A stretch of 64,000 bases of DNA from contig NZ_JACHOT010000003.1 in assembly GCF_014200015.1 (NCBI RefSeq), positions 186,001 to 250,000 on the forward strand, read 5' to 3'. Within the stretch, counting starts at the first letter, position 1. The number at the start of each line of letters is the position of its first letter. Position numbers and translations under genes: made by a program. The notes beneath the pieces are model-generated. The model had not been told where the DNA came from. It saw only the letters and a program-made list of their open reading frames with translations, and did not search any database. This stretch comes from Aminobacter niigataensis (lineage in GTDB: Bacteria > Pseudomonadota > Alphaproteobacteria > Rhizobiales > Rhizobiaceae). This document shows, piece by piece, positions 45,049 through 55,127 of the stretch.

Positions 45049-45617
45049 GGCCAGCCCCTGTCGTATCCGGCGGCCTTCAGGGCTTCGCCGAGTTTCTTGC
45101 GGGCATAAAACATCCGCGTCTTCACCGTCGCCACCGGAATGTCGAGCACCTCGCCGATCTCGGTCACCGACTTGCCGTGATAATAGGCGAGGTCGATGAC
45201 GGTGCGGTGCTCCTCGGCCAGCGCATCGACGAAGCGGCGCAGGGCAGCGCCCTTGTCCAGCTTCATCGTCACCACTTCGGGCGTATCCGAGCCGTCGGGC
45301 ACTGCGGCGGCATCGTCGTCGTCGAGCCAGTCTTCCTTGCGCTTGCGCAGCGACGACAGCGCCTTGAAGCGGGCGATGCCGAGCAGCCAGGTCGAGACCT
45401 CCGAACGGCCTTCGAACTGCGGCGCCTTGCGCCACAACTCCAGAAACACTTCATTGGCAACGTCATCCGCCATGGCTTCCGACCCCGTCTGGCGCGCCAC
45501 GAAACGGTAGACCCGTGCGTGGTGGCGCGTGAACAGGAGCCGCAAAGCGGCGCGGTCGCCGTTTGCGACGCGGCTCACGAGATCACGATCGGACATGGGG
45601 TCTGATGCGATGTTCAT
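45045..45617 (-). CDS. ECF-family RNA polymerase sigma factor
   Basis: A 190-residue sigma-70 factor with region 2 (DLVSRVANGDRAALRLLFTRHHARVYRFV, in parts; DDVANEVFLELWR) and region 4 (RTVIDLAYYHGKSVTEIGEVLDIPVATVKTRM). It is not EcfG by sequence. The start is uncertain: 45617 (MNIASDP), 45596 (MSDRD) or a GTG at 45677. It heads an operon with anti-sigma and subtilase. Confidence 0.9.
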   Translation of the reverse strand: MNIASDPMSDRDLVSRVANGDRAALRLLFTRHHARVYRFVARQTGSEAMADDVANEVFLELWRKAPQFEGRSEVSTWLLGIARFKALSSLRKRKEDWLDDDDAAAVPDGSDTPEVVTMKLDKGAALRRFVDALAEEHRTVIDLAYYHGKSVTEIGEVLDIPVATVKTRMFYARKKLGEALKAAGYDRGWP

Positions 45618-45975
45618 GGCCGGTGCAACCGCCGGGCTCCTGTCTGCTTGGTCGTTGTTGGCCGCAAAAAGGTTCACCGGAATGTTTCGGATGAGGGAAA
45701 GCTAGCCGAACTTCCCCGACATGGCCAGTCCGGCGCAGGGAGCGGCAGCATCCCCGGCCGTGGCAGGGCCCAATACGGCTCTGTCTGTCCGATAGGGTCG
45801 GCCGAGAAGCGGGCATTTGGTACGCCCACTTGGCCAGTCCGAGCGCAAAGCACAGCTCCCGATCATACCAAAAAGCTGGCTTGCCCGACAGGATTCAAGC
45901 TGACGTTGCCCCCAAACTTTTACCCAGCCTGAAGGAGACTCGGGGCGGCTGGTGTTGCCCATGTGGGGAAATTTC
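45618..45975 (-). other. Gap upstream of the sigma operon
   Basis: About 358 bases between the sigma gene and the oligopeptide transporter operon. I see no convincing gene or hairpin. An 86-codon minus-strand frame at 45702-45962 has no family likeness. The promoter of the sigma operon must be here but is not identifiable. Confidence 0.4.
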
Positions 45976-46731
45976 TTATTCGACGCGCAGGCGCGGCCAG
46001 GCTGAAAGAAGCTCGCGCGTGTAAGCGTCTCGTGGCGATTGAAACATCGAGGCTACATCGCCGCTCTCGACCGCTTTTCCAGCACGCATCACGACAGCGT
46101 TTTCAGCGATCAACCGAACAACAGCCAGATTGTGACTGATGACGACAAGCGTCATGTTTTCCAACTGCCTGATGTCTTGCAAGAGATTGAGCAAGTCGCC
46201 CTGAACGGAGACGTCCAGGCCGGCTGTCGGCTCATCGGCGATCAGGATGGACGGTTTCATGAGCAGCGCACGCGCGATGGCCACCCGCCGAGCCTGACCG
46301 CCGCTGATCTCGTGAGGGTATTTGTCGAGGATGCCTTTCGGCAGGCCAAGCCGGTTCAAGATGACGCCAAGGCGCTCGTATGTCACCGCCAGCGGTTCGT
46401 TCAAGACCGTGGCGACTTCGCCCATCAGCGTGCGGATGCGACTGCGCGGGGAAAGGGATGCTGCTGGGTCCTGGAAGATCGGCTGCAAGACACGCGCCCT
46501 CTTCTTCAGCGCGGCGCGGCTATGCGACAGCGGCATGCCCAGAATGCAGACATCGCCCTGGTCGAGCTTCTGCAACCCGAGAATGGCCCGCATCAGCGTC
46601 GTCTTTCCGGAACCGGACTCGCCGACAATGCCGAAACACGTGCCTTGCGGAATGGCGAGGGATACATCGTCGAGAGCGATGGTCTGGCCAAAACGCAATC
46701 TCGCCTTGCTGATCGAGATGGCATCCATCAT
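45976..46731 (-). CDS. Oligopeptide-type ABC transporter, second ATP-binding subunit
   Basis: A 251-residue DppF/OppF-type ATPase: Walker A GESGSGKTT, signature ISGGQARRVAIARAL, Walker B ILIADEPTAGLDV. The C-terminal oligopeptide zinc-ligand tail of longer relatives is short or absent. Last gene of the six-gene operon; overlaps the preceding gene by four bases. Confidence 0.87.
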   Translation of the reverse strand: MMDAISISKARLRFGQTIALDDVSLAIPQGTCFGIVGESGSGKTTLMRAILGLQKLDQGDVCILGMPLSHSRAALKKRARVLQPIFQDPAASLSPRSRIRTLMGEVATVLNEPLAVTYERLGVILNRLGLPKGILDKYPHEISGGQARRVAIARALLMKPSILIADEPTAGLDVSVQGDLLNLLQDIRQLENMTLVVISHNLAVVRLIAENAVVMRAGKAVESGDVASMFQSPRDAYTRELLSAWPRLRVE

Positions 46732-47717
46732 GAACCCGCCAGCAAGAGACAGCGCGCGCCGTGGTCCGCTGCGTCACCGACCGCAAATTCGTCCGGAACA
46801 GTCGTCGCGCAAGCGTCGAACGAGACATCGCAGCGGCCGTTGAAAATGCAACCGGATGGACGCCGGAACGGGTCAGGCAATTCCCCGGGAATGACGGTAA
46901 AGCGGTTTTCGGTAACGTTGACGGCGCGCTGGCGATCGATTGCGACCTCGCAGTCAAAGAGCATGCGCGTATAGGGATGACCGGGCTGCTGCTGGACTTG
47001 CTTGACCGTGCCGTGTTCCAGCCGTTCGCCGGCATAAAGTACCGATATGCGGTCGCAATATTCGGTCACCAGCCCAAGACTATGGGTGATCAGAAGCACG
47101 GCACAGCCTATGCGGTCTCGCAGGCTGACGATCTCGCGCATGATCTGCGCTTCGACCGTGACGTCGAGCGCCGTCGTCGGCTCGTCCGCGATCAGCAGCA
47201 CCGGCTCGGACAGAAGCGCCATGGCGATCACCACGCGCTGGCGCATGCCACCGGACAATTCGTGAGGGTACTGGCCCATCCGCCGCTTCGGGTCGCTCAG
47301 CTTGACCTTTGCCAGCGCCTCCTCGGCCATGGCGACATGCGCCTTGCGGTCACCACCCGGCAACCGCCGGCGAAGGACTTCGCAGAGCTGTGTGCCGACG
47401 GTGAACACCGGATTGAGCGACAGCATCGGATCCTGGAAGATCATCGCCATGCCGCGTCCCCGCAGTGGAGCCGTGGCGTCGCGCCGTGTCAGGTCATAAC
47501 TCCGGCCGCCGATGGTAGCGGTGCCTGACGTAACCTTTGCATTGTTGGCGAGCAGGCCCATCAATGCGAAGGCAACGGTCGATTTTCCGCTGCCGGATTC
47601 GCCGACAAGACCGAGTATCTCGCCTTTGCCGATCTCCAGCGAGATGTCGCGCAGTGCATGCGCGGTAACATGGGACAGATTATAGTCGACCGACAGATTG
47701 CGCACCGAGATCGCCAT
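46728..47717 (-). CDS. Oligopeptide-type ABC transporter, first ATP-binding subunit
   Basis: A 329-residue DppD/OppD-type ATPase: Walker [10 protein letters not shown], signature [15 protein letters not shown], Walker [14 protein letters not shown], and the C-terminal oligopeptide tail [19 protein letters not shown]. Start at 47717, overlapping the permease stop by one base. Confidence 0.88.
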   Translation of the reverse strand: MAISVRNLSVDYNLSHVTAHALRDISLEIGKGEILGLVGESGSGKSTVAFALMGLLANNAKVTSGTATIGGRSYDLTRRDATAPLRGRGMAMIFQDPMLSLNPVFTVGTQLCEVLRRRLPGGDRKAHVAMAEEALAKVKLSDPKRRMGQYPHELSGGMRQRVVIAMALLSEPVLLIADEPTTALDVTVEAQIMREIVSLRDRIGCAVLLITHSLGLVTEYCDRISVLYAGERLEHGTVKQVQQQPGHPYTRMLFDCEVAIDRQRAVNVTENRFTVIPGELPDPFRRPSGCIFNGRCDVSFDACATTVPDEFAVGDAADHGARCLLLAGS

Positions 47718-48556
47718 CAGCGCGCTCCTGTCGTTTTGGGGTCGATCACCCGCCGCAGTGCTTCCCCGAGGAGGGTTGCGCCGAGCGTTGCGATCGCCAG
47801 GACCAGCGAGGCCGCGATGATGGGCCACCAGGATTGGTTGATCGACACGAAGCCATCCTTGATCAACGTGCCGAGCGAGGATTTTGGCGGTTGCACGCCG
47901 AAGCCGAGGAACGAGAGCGATGCCTCGAAGGCGATGACGACGGGCAGGTTCATGCTGGCCAGCACGATGATGGGACCGGCGACATTGGGCAAATAGTGCC
48001 GGGCCACGATGGTGGCGGGGTGCACGGCCAGCATGCGCTCGGCCTCGATGAAGCTCAGGCTCCGCAGGCTTTGCGCCCGCGCCCGCGCCATCCTGCCAAA
48101 CTGCGGGATGAAGACGACTGTGACCAGGAGCACAAAGGTGATTGGTCCCTTGCCGTAGAGGGCGATGAGGGCGAATGCCAGGATGAGCGGCGGAAATGCG
48201 TTGACGATGTCGAAGACACCGGTAATCACCCGGTCGATCCGAGGACCGGCAACAGCCGCTACGACGCCGATCAGCGATCCGACGACCGAGGAGATGACGA
48301 CGATCATCGCTGCCAGCGCGAGCGCATAGCGTGTGCCGGCGGATGTGCGGGCAACAAGATCGCGCCCCAGGTTGTCGGTTCCCAAAAGATGCGCCGCTCC
48401 CGGTGGCGCAAAGCGGGCTTTCACATCGATGAGATTGGGGTCGGGACTGACCAGTGGCCCGACGATCGCGAATATGAGGATGACGAGCGTAAAAACGAGG
48501 CCGAGCCTGCCATCGCGCTCCGAACAGATGCGTTTCAGTGTCGCGAAAGACCCCAT
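47717..48556 (-). CDS. Oligopeptide-type ABC transporter, permease (DppC-like)
   Basis: A 279-residue inner-membrane permease. The DppC-type N-terminal region is FAPPGAAHLLGTDNLGRDLVAR; the ATPase-contact loop is FIEAERMLAVHPATIVARHYLPN. Five to six helices. It overlaps the upstream permease gene by one base. Confidence 0.88.
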   Translation of the reverse strand: MGSFATLKRICSERDGRLGLVFTLVILIFAIVGPLVSPDPNLIDVKARFAPPGAAHLLGTDNLGRDLVARTSAGTRYALALAAMIVVISSVVGSLIGVVAAVAGPRIDRVITGVFDIVNAFPPLILAFALIALYGKGPITFVLLVTVVFIPQFGRMARARAQSLRSLSFIEAERMLAVHPATIVARHYLPNVAGPIIVLASMNLPVVIAFEASLSFLGFGVQPPKSSLGTLIKDGFVSINQSWWPIIAASLVLAIATLGATLLGEALRRVIDPKTTGAR

Positions 48557-49521
48557 CACCCGCGACCCGCCGCAATGCGAGGGTCGAGCAGTGCGTTGAT
48601 CATGTCGACCATCAGATTGGCGATGATGTAAAAGGTGACGATGAACACCACGCAAGCCTGCACAATCGGATAATTGCGCTGCGCGATGGAGTTGAAGATC
48701 AGGCTTCCGATGCCGGGACGGGCGAAGATGATCTCCACCACAACCGAACTGCCGATCAATTCGCCCAGGCCGATGCCGAGGATCGACACGATCGGCACCA
48801 GCGCGAGCTTCAAGGAATACAATCCGACGATGCGGTACTCCGACACGCCGTAGGCGCGGAGGGTCCGCACGTGAAGTTCCGCCAGGGTGTCGAGCAAGGA
48901 AGCGCGGACAAGCCGCGAGATGTAGCCGATCCAGCCAAGTGCCAGTGCCACGCTCGGCAGAATCAAATGCCGTAGTTGGTCGATCGTGTCGCCCGGTTCT
49001 CCGGCCCCCGCCACGGGCAACCAATGCAGGCCGATGGCGAAGACGAGAAAGAGGGCGACCGACACCACCAGAGTAGGTGTCGTGATGAAGGAAATGGACA
49101 GCAGGGCCAGGCCGCTATCCAGCCACGAACCCGGCTTCAGCGCCGCGATCACGCCGATCGGAATGCCGACGAGCAACGCCAGCGCCAGCGCGCTGAAGGC
49201 CAGCGCCAACGTGTTGGGGATCACATCCATCACGATATCGAGGATCGGCCGATTCGATACGACATCGACACCGAAATCGCCGGTGGCGATGCGGCTGAAG
49301 AACAGCCAGAGCTGCTCCGGGATGCTACGGTCGAGGCCCATGGCCTGCGTGATTTGAACGCGAAGCTCAGGCGTCGCCCGCGGACCAAGCATCACGGACG
49401 CGAAGTCTCCCGGGACAAGACGCATCATCAGGAACAGTAGAAGGGTGGCGCCGGCAATGGTCAGCACGACCGACACGAGGCGCGATGCGATGAACGCGGC
49501 CGTCCGCTGCGCTTTGATCAT
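48556..49521 (-). CDS. Oligopeptide-type ABC transporter, permease (DppB-like)
   Basis: A 321-residue permease of the DppB type: IASRLVSVVLTIAGATLLLFLMMRLVPGDF, GLDRSIPEQLWLF, and FARPGIGSLIFNSIAQRNYPIVQA. The ATG at 49521 follows GGGGGAGGGGAAACAG. Confidence 0.88.
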   Translation of the reverse strand: MIKAQRTAAFIASRLVSVVLTIAGATLLLFLMMRLVPGDFASVMLGPRATPELRVQITQAMGLDRSIPEQLWLFFSRIATGDFGVDVVSNRPILDIVMDVIPNTLALAFSALALALLVGIPIGVIAALKPGSWLDSGLALLSISFITTPTLVVSVALFLVFAIGLHWLPVAGAGEPGDTIDQLRHLILPSVALALGWIGYISRLVRASLLDTLAELHVRTLRAYGVSEYRIVGLYSLKLALVPIVSILGIGLGELIGSSVVVEIIFARPGIGSLIFNSIAQRNYPIVQACVVFIVTFYIIANLMVDMINALLDPRIAAGRG

Positions 49522-49575
49522 CTGTTTCCCCTCCCCCAAGGTTCCCCGGCTTGATCGACCTACATCATTGTTAGC

Positions 49576-51111
49576 TCACGCTCTGTCGAAGTACTCAAAC
49601 TGCCAGTCCTTGCCATTCGGCAGGAGCATCGGCGTTAACCACGACGCATCGACAAAGAAATTCCGGCCATGGGTGATCCAGATGCAGGACGCGGATTCGT
49701 CGAGCAGCTTCTGCATCTCGATATAGATTGCCTCTCGCTGGGCCTTCTCCAGCGTTTCCACGCCTTGCTGGTGCAGCTTGTCAAACTCGGGACTGTTCCA
49801 GTGTTGCCAATTCCACAGACCGACCTGGCTGCCAAGGAACCATTGTGTCTGGAAGCTCGGATCGAATTTGGAGGTGTAGGGTATGAGCGTGAGTTCGAGA
49901 TCCTTGCTGGCATTGTCGGCGCCAAGCGCCCAATAGGCGCCGGAATCCATCGGGTTGATGTTGAGCGTGATGCCGACTTCGGCAAGATTGGCTTGGGCGA
50001 TCTGGGCCACGGCAAGCGAGGTGGCGTCGTTGAGGCAGGTGAAGCTGAAGGTCAGGCCGCTCAGGCCGGTTTCAGCCAGCAGCGCCTGCGCTTTTTCGAG
50101 ATCCCGGTTGTAGAGCGGTGCATCCGCCCAGTTGCCGAGCAGGCCTGGAGCCAGAAGCGTCTTTGCGCGCGAGGTGGCGCCGGCATAGGCGCCTTGAATG
50201 ATTGCATCGACGTCGATCGCCCAGCGGATCGCCTGGCGCACCTTGACATCGGCAAGGGCACCTTTTTGGACGTTGATGCCGATCCAGGTGTAGTCGACGC
50301 CGGCAATGTCGATCACGTCCGTGTCCGGCAGCGTCTTCGCAGTGTCGAGCTGGTCGGCGTCGAAGGCCGTGAAATCCAGTTCCTTCGCCTGATAGGCCAG
50401 GAAGGAGGTCCTGCGTTCGGGAATGATCTTGCCGGTGATTTCTCCGACGCGAGCCTTGAAAGGACCCTTGTAGTCGGGATTTGCGGCAAGCAGGAACTGC
50501 TCCTTGGGGCGCCATTCCTTGAGCAGCAGCGGCCCCGAACCGATGAGGGTCGTGGCGATCTTGTCACCCAGCTGTTCGCAGGCCTTCTTGGACAGGATTG
50601 CCCCGGAGGCGTCGCAGATACCGATCAGCCACAGCGCTGCGGAGCGGTGCTTCAGGATGAGCTTGCCGGTGTATTTTCCCGTGATTTCGACCGACTTCAG
50701 AGCCTCCATATCGTCGGCGTAGGCAAGTTTCTTGCCGTTGTCGCCATTGATGTAGCGATCGAACGAGTACTTCACGTCTTCGGCGGTCATCTCGCCGAAA
50801 TCACCGGTGAACATTTGGCCTGCGTTGAGCTCGAATTCGAACTCGGTATCGGAAACCTGCCGTATCTCCTTGGCCGCATCGTTGGACCAGCTGAGCTTGC
50901 CCGGCTCGAACCGCACCAGTGTCTGGCAAACCGAACGGATGATGTTGCCCTCGGTCGTGCCAACGCGATTGCCCGGGTCGAGGCTGCCGATATCCGCATC
51001 CACGGCGATGACCGGGTTCATTCGGTCGCCTGCGGCCCGCGCAAACCCCGCAAAAGGCAGAAGTGCCGCTGCCGATGAAGCTAGAAGGAAAGTTCTACGA
51101 TTCACGCTCAT
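49576..51111 (-). CDS. Oligopeptide-type ABC transporter, periplasmic binding protein
   Basis: A 511-residue family 5 binding protein. The N-terminus MSVNRRTFLLASSAAALLPFAGFARA has a twin-arginine-like NRRTF motif and a hydrophobic core, so Tat export is possible. The mature protein has the family segments IGSLDPGNRVGTTEGNIIRS and DVKYSFDRYI. The ligand may be a dipeptide or an amino-acid derivative; the hydrolase encoded just upstream is the best clue. Confidence 0.87.
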   Translation of the reverse strand: MSVNRRTFLLASSAAALLPFAGFARAAGDRMNPVIAVDADIGSLDPGNRVGTTEGNIIRSVCQTLVRFEPGKLSWSNDAAKEIRQVSDTEFEFELNAGQMFTGDFGEMTAEDVKYSFDRYINGDNGKKLAYADDMEALKSVEITGKYTGKLILKHRSAALWLIGICDASGAILSKKACEQLGDKIATTLIGSGPLLLKEWRPKEQFLLAANPDYKGPFKARVGEITGKIIPERRTSFLAYQAKELDFTAFDADQLDTAKTLPDTDVIDIAGVDYTWIGINVQKGALADVKVRQAIRWAIDVDAIIQGAYAGATSRAKTLLAPGLLGNWADAPLYNRDLEKAQALLAETGLSGLTFSFTCLNDATSLAVAQIAQANLAEVGITLNINPMDSGAYWALGADNASKDLELTLIPYTSKFDPSFQTQWFLGSQVGLWNWQHWNSPEFDKLHQQGVETLEKAQREAIYIEMQKLLDESASCIWITHGRNFFVDASWLTPMLLPNGKDWQFEYFDRA

Positions 51112-51131
51112 GCTGTTCCCCCTTTTATTTG

Positions 51132-53156
51132 TTACATGCAGTCGCGCGGAATGACCTCGTCATATCTCCGTTCTGCAAATATCTGCCCGCGCTCATAAGC
51201 CTTGACCCAGCCGCCGATGTAAAAATTGGCGAGGTCGCAGCTGATGATGATTTCGCAATCCAGACGCGCGTTCCAATCAGGCCGCGTGAATTCTTCATGG
51301 CAAGTCACCTGTGTGACGCAGCTGGCCGGGTCATTGTCATCGATGCCATAGACCTTGCGGCGCCAGGCGGTGATTTCCGTGCCCGTTTCCTCGATGACGA
51401 ACCGGCCGTCATCCGACAACACCGTCAATTCGGTTCGCTCGGTAGGCAGGTCTGTCGTGAGCGAGCGCAACTGGCGTGCCGGTTCCTTGACCGTCACCGC
51501 ACCGGGCTCGGCCCAGGCAGCCTCCTCGAACTGGACAGGCACAAGCCCATCTTCCGTATTCAGAATGGGCAGGTCGAGCTGGCAAGCCTGGCAATCAATG
51601 GTCAGCGTCGTGCGCTGCGGCGATGGCCATGCCATCGGCCAATAGGACGATGAAATCGCCACCCGCAACCTATGTCCCACCGGGATCGTTTGCGCTATCG
51701 GCTTGAACGAAAGCTCGACATCCTCGAATTGACCGGGGGTCAAAGGTGCCGGGAACTCATGACTTTTCCGGTGCGTGAGATTGAGCAGGGCAAAGGTCAG
51801 GAAGGCGGAGGTGCCATCGGGCGCCACGTCGTTCAGCCTGACGCAAACCTGCGCCTGCGGCTTGTCGGCGGCAACACGCAGCTTTATTTTCGCCACTCCG
51901 GCAAGTGGCATCTCCGCACTCAGCACCTGGGTGTCAAAGCACAACGACCCGCCGTCGTCGGTCCGCTGGTCGCGCGCGCCTTCCGCGGCAATCCTGCCCT
52001 GGCCATAGGGGCACCATTCCTGCCCTTGCACGCCGGTGGTGAGTGGCGAGGAAATGGCAGGTTTCGCGCCGCCTGCATCCGGTGTTTCGCTGAGATGGCA
52101 ACCGGCGTTCAACCACAATTGCTTGCGAACGATCTGTCTTGCCGGCCATTGCGGGAATCCCAGCCAACGGCCCGACCTGGCACCCATATGCGAGTGGGGT
52201 TTCGCATAGTCCATCAGGTACAGGCGCATGTCCGGGTCGCGCTCGGCGCCGTTTTCGATGCCCTTCAGCCAGTGATCGAACCAGCGGATGCACTCCTGGA
52301 GATAGCCGATGGCTGGATCGGGGACCCCGCCATGGGGCTCGGTATGGCCCCACGGCCCACAAAGCCCCTTCGCCGGCGCCTCGAGGTTCTCGACAAGATT
52401 GAAGATCGCCTGCGTATAACCATCGAGGTAGCCACCGACCGCCAGCACGGCGCATTCGATCGAAGAGTAATCCTCGCAGACCGAGCCTTGCTTCCAGAAA
52501 GCATCGCGACGCTGGTGGTTCAGCCATTGGGCGGCGTGGTTCTTGTGGTCCTCGAGGCGATGTTTCCACATTTCACGCCAGCGCTCTTCGCCGACAACGG
52601 CAGGGTCAGGCGGCAGCGCCGCGTAGCTGAACAAGGCGCCGCCCCAGCCGAAATTGTCGTTGATCAGCAGGCCGCCATTGTAATGGGCGTCACAGGCATA
52701 ACGGTCATCCGTCGAGCATGCGGTGACGATCGCCTTCAATTGCGGCGGCTTCCTCGCGGCGACCTGGAGGCCGCTGAATCCGCCCCAGCTGATGCCGATC
52801 ATGCCGGCGACGCCCGTACACCATGGCTGGGCACAAAGATGGGCCAGGATTTCCAGTCCGTCATCCTGCTCGCGCTTGACGTATTCGTCCTCCAGCAAGC
52901 CGTCGGAATCGCCGGTTCCGGAAATATCGACGCGGACACAGGCGTAGCCGTGGGCGGCAAAGAACAGGTGTATTTCGTCGTCGCCCTTACGCGTGCCGTC
53001 GCGGCGGCGATACGGTATGTATTCCAGGATTAGAGGGACAGGATTGTCTTCAGCACCTTCGGGGAGGAACAGCCGTGCGGCGAGCTTGCGGCCATCGGCC
53101 AAAGGAATCCAATGGGTTTCGACTGTTTTTACCCCGGAAATGACGACGGCTGGCAT
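51132..53156 (-). CDS. CocE/NonD-family serine hydrolase (alpha-amino-acid ester hydrolase or X-Pro dipeptidyl peptidase type)
   Basis: A 674-residue hydrolase. The alpha/beta-hydrolase domain has nucleophile Ser123 (GISWGGFSG), Asp245 (GGYLDGYTQ) and His271 (GPWGHTEPHG). A C-terminal jelly-roll domain starts near residue 370 (PRQIVRKQLWLN). There is no signal peptide, so it acts in the cytoplasm. It is the first gene of the operon with the ABC importer, 20 bases upstream of the binding-protein gene. Family substrates include amino-acid esters, beta-lactam side chains and cocaine. Start ATG 53156 follows GGAG. Confidence 0.88.
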   Translation of the reverse strand: MPAVVISGVKTVETHWIPLADGRKLAARLFLPEGAEDNPVPLILEYIPYRRRDGTRKGDDEIHLFFAAHGYACVRVDISGTGDSDGLLEDEYVKREQDDGLEILAHLCAQPWCTGVAGMIGISWGGFSGLQVAARKPPQLKAIVTACSTDDRYACDAHYNGGLLINDNFGWGGALFSYAALPPDPAVVGEERWREMWKHRLEDHKNHAAQWLNHQRRDAFWKQGSVCEDYSSIECAVLAVGGYLDGYTQAIFNLVENLEAPAKGLCGPWGHTEPHGGVPDPAIGYLQECIRWFDHWLKGIENGAERDPDMRLYLMDYAKPHSHMGARSGRWLGFPQWPARQIVRKQLWLNAGCHLSETPDAGGAKPAISSPLTTGVQGQEWCPYGQGRIAAEGARDQRTDDGGSLCFDTQVLSAEMPLAGVAKIKLRVAADKPQAQVCVRLNDVAPDGTSAFLTFALLNLTHRKSHEFPAPLTPGQFEDVELSFKPIAQTIPVGHRLRVAISSSYWPMAWPSPQRTTLTIDCQACQLDLPILNTEDGLVPVQFEEAAWAEPGAVTVKEPARQLRSLTTDLPTERTELTVLSDDGRFVIEETGTEITAWRRKVYGIDDNDPASCVTQVTCHEEFTRPDWNARLDCEIIISCDLANFYIGGWVKAYERGQIFAERRYDEVIPRDCM

Positions 53157-53188
53157 GTGAACTCCGGCTTGGATTAAATGAACGTATA

Positions 53189-53214
53189 ATATATTGAATG
53201 AGCAATCAATATAT
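53189..53214. promoter_or_regulatory. TetR operator between hydrolase operon and tetR
   Basis: ATATATTGA-N8-TCAATATAT, a perfect 9-base inverted repeat in AT-rich DNA, lies 32 bases upstream of the hydrolase gene and just before the tetR start. It should serve both divergent promoters. Confidence 0.75.
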
Positions 53215-53232
53215 AATTGGAAGGTAGCGCAA

Positions 53233-53823
53233 ATGGCAAGGCGATCAATCAGGGCGATGCGCCGCGACGAGCTGATGGATGCGGCGATCGCAGTCATCGC
53301 TGAGGAAGGATTGGCCGGAGCGACGATGGCCAGCATTGCTGGCCGCGCCGGCATGTCAGCCGGCCTGGTCAATCACTATTTCGACAGCAAGGAAGAGCTG
53401 ATGGCGCTGGCGATGCGCAATCTCTCGAACCTGTTTCGTCAGGACATCATGAGGGTGGCGCCCGCTGATCCCACGCCAGCGCAGCGGCTGCGCGCGATCG
53501 TCGACGGTTCGTTCGCACCGCAACACCTGGGTGCCCCGAAGCGAGCGGCGACATGGATGCAGTTCATGATCGCGTCCCAGACGGAACCGCGCATCAAGCA
53601 TCTGTACCAACTGACGGGCGCCCGTTTCGTGTCGAACATCCGCTATGCCGTCAGACGGCTGGTTCCGCCGGAACAGGTGGACGATACGGTCCACGGTATC
53701 GCCGCGATGATCGACGGGTTTTTCTGGCAGATCGCGAGCGACTATGAGGAGGCAGATCTGGAGCGAAGCCGCAGAATCTGCTGGCGTTACATCTGCCTGC
53801 TCATTCCTGCTGTGGAGGAATGA
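53233..53823 (+). CDS. TetR-family regulator, BetI-like
   Basis: A 196-residue repressor. The DNA-binding domain has AAIAVIAEEGLAGATMASIAGRAGMSAGLVNHYFDSKEEL (in parts), close to BetI. Helices of the ligand domain follow. The ATG at 53233 follows GGAAGGT; an upstream in-frame ATG at 53194 lies in the operator. Its position facing the hydrolase/ABC operon makes that operon the likely target. Confidence 0.88.
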   Translation: MARRSIRAMRRDELMDAAIAVIAEEGLAGATMASIAGRAGMSAGLVNHYFDSKEELMALAMRNLSNLFRQDIMRVAPADPTPAQRLRAIVDGSFAPQHLGAPKRAATWMQFMIASQTEPRIKHLYQLTGARFVSNIRYAVRRLVPPEQVDDTVHGIAAMIDGFFWQIASDYEEADLERSRRICWRYICLLIPAVEE

Positions 53824-54056
53824 GCGATCGGTTCGGTGAATTTCGATGCCCGGCTGCCGCTTGTTGCCCGCGACCATTCCAGCGCGTTACCGGCGCAAAG
53901 CCTGTCCTCCTCACCTGCACATGAAACTTGCTTGCTCGCTTCCGAAGCGGAGCCATGAACCGACCCGCCTGTGCTGGAACTGTGCCAGCAGCCAAATCGA
54001 TCAATCTTTTGGGGAGCAATCAGACGGAAAACCATATCTGTTTTCAATCTGTTAAA

Positions 54057-54133
<77 letters not shown>

Positions 54134-54356
54134 TCGTCCGCACGCTGACCGCGGACCACCATCCGGCGAACCGGACGACGCGCGTTCATAACCGATGCGG
54201 CGGCTGGCTTCAACGGGGGAAGTGGCAAATCGCGCGGCAAGCACGGACACCGGCGAATGCAGTTGCGGCACGCACTGCCGGGCGGGCTGGCGCCACCGTG
54301 ATGCCGATGCCGGCGCGATTGACGATCATCGCCGCGCATTGTCTAACGCGGCTGAC

Positions 54357-54944
54357 ATGTTCACCCTCGCGCAGATCGAAAGTTTCGCCCAGGACGTCAA
54401 GAAGAGCCGCTTTCTGGCCGTCGCCAGTCCGGTGGCCGACGAGGCCGCGGCCAAGGCGTTCATCTCGGCCCATTCGGATGCAGGCGCCAACCACAATTGC
54501 TGGGCCTGGCGCGTCGGGCAGGCATACCGCTTCAGCGACGACGGCGAGCCGAGCGGCACGGCGGGCAAGCCGATCCTGCAGGCGCTCGACGGCCAGGCGC
54601 TCGACAACGTCGCCGTGGTCGTCACGCGCTGGTTCGGCGGCGTGCTTCTCGGCACCGGCGGGCTGGTCCGCGCCTATGGCGGCTCCGCATCGGCCTGCCT
54701 GCGCGCGGCGGCCAAGGTGCCGCTGGTGGTTACCGTCGAGGCCGTGGCGACGCTTGAATTCGCCGACCTGGCGATCGTCCAGGCCCGGCTCGCGGCTGTG
54801 CCGGGCGTCCGCACCATCGCCGAGACTTTCACCGCCACCGGCGCTGTGCTGACCCTCGCCCTGCCCGAGGCCGACGCCGCGGCGGTCGCCAGGATGATCG
54901 CTGACCTGACCAGCGGGCGGGCAGCGGTGGCTTTTGCCGATTGA
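54357..54944 (+). CDS. YigZ/IMPACT-family protein
   Basis: A 195-residue protein of the UPF0029 (YigZ/IMPACT) family: KKSRFLAVASPVADEAAAKAFI, then FSDDGEPSGTAGKPIL and VTRWFGGVLLGTGGLVRAYG. The C-terminal ferredoxin-like domain is present. Its exact role is unsettled; related proteins affect translation. Single gene. Confidence 0.88.
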   Translation: MFTLAQIESFAQDVKKSRFLAVASPVADEAAAKAFISAHSDAGANHNCWAWRVGQAYRFSDDGEPSGTAGKPILQALDGQALDNVAVVVTRWFGGVLLGTGGLVRAYGGSASACLRAAAKVPLVVTVEAVATLEFADLAIVQARLAAVPGVRTIAETFTATGAVLTLALPEADAAAVARMIADLTSGRAAVAFAD

Positions 54945-55127
54945 CCCTGGCTCCCACGGACTTTGACTGCGGCCAAGCCGGCCGAAAAAGCCGACCGAAG
55001 ATGCGTCATGGCAGCATTGGATGGCGCCTGTCAGGAAACAGCCATAAGCTCAGGCAGGGCAAACCAGCCCTGCAGCCGCGCTGGCTACCGCGATACCCCG
55101 GCCATCTGTCTTGAAGGAGATCTTGGA

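Noticed and set aside
45702-45962. 86-codon minus-strand frame in the gap upstream of the sigma gene
   Set aside because: No family likeness, ordinary frame for GC-rich non-coding DNA, and no clear ribosome site.
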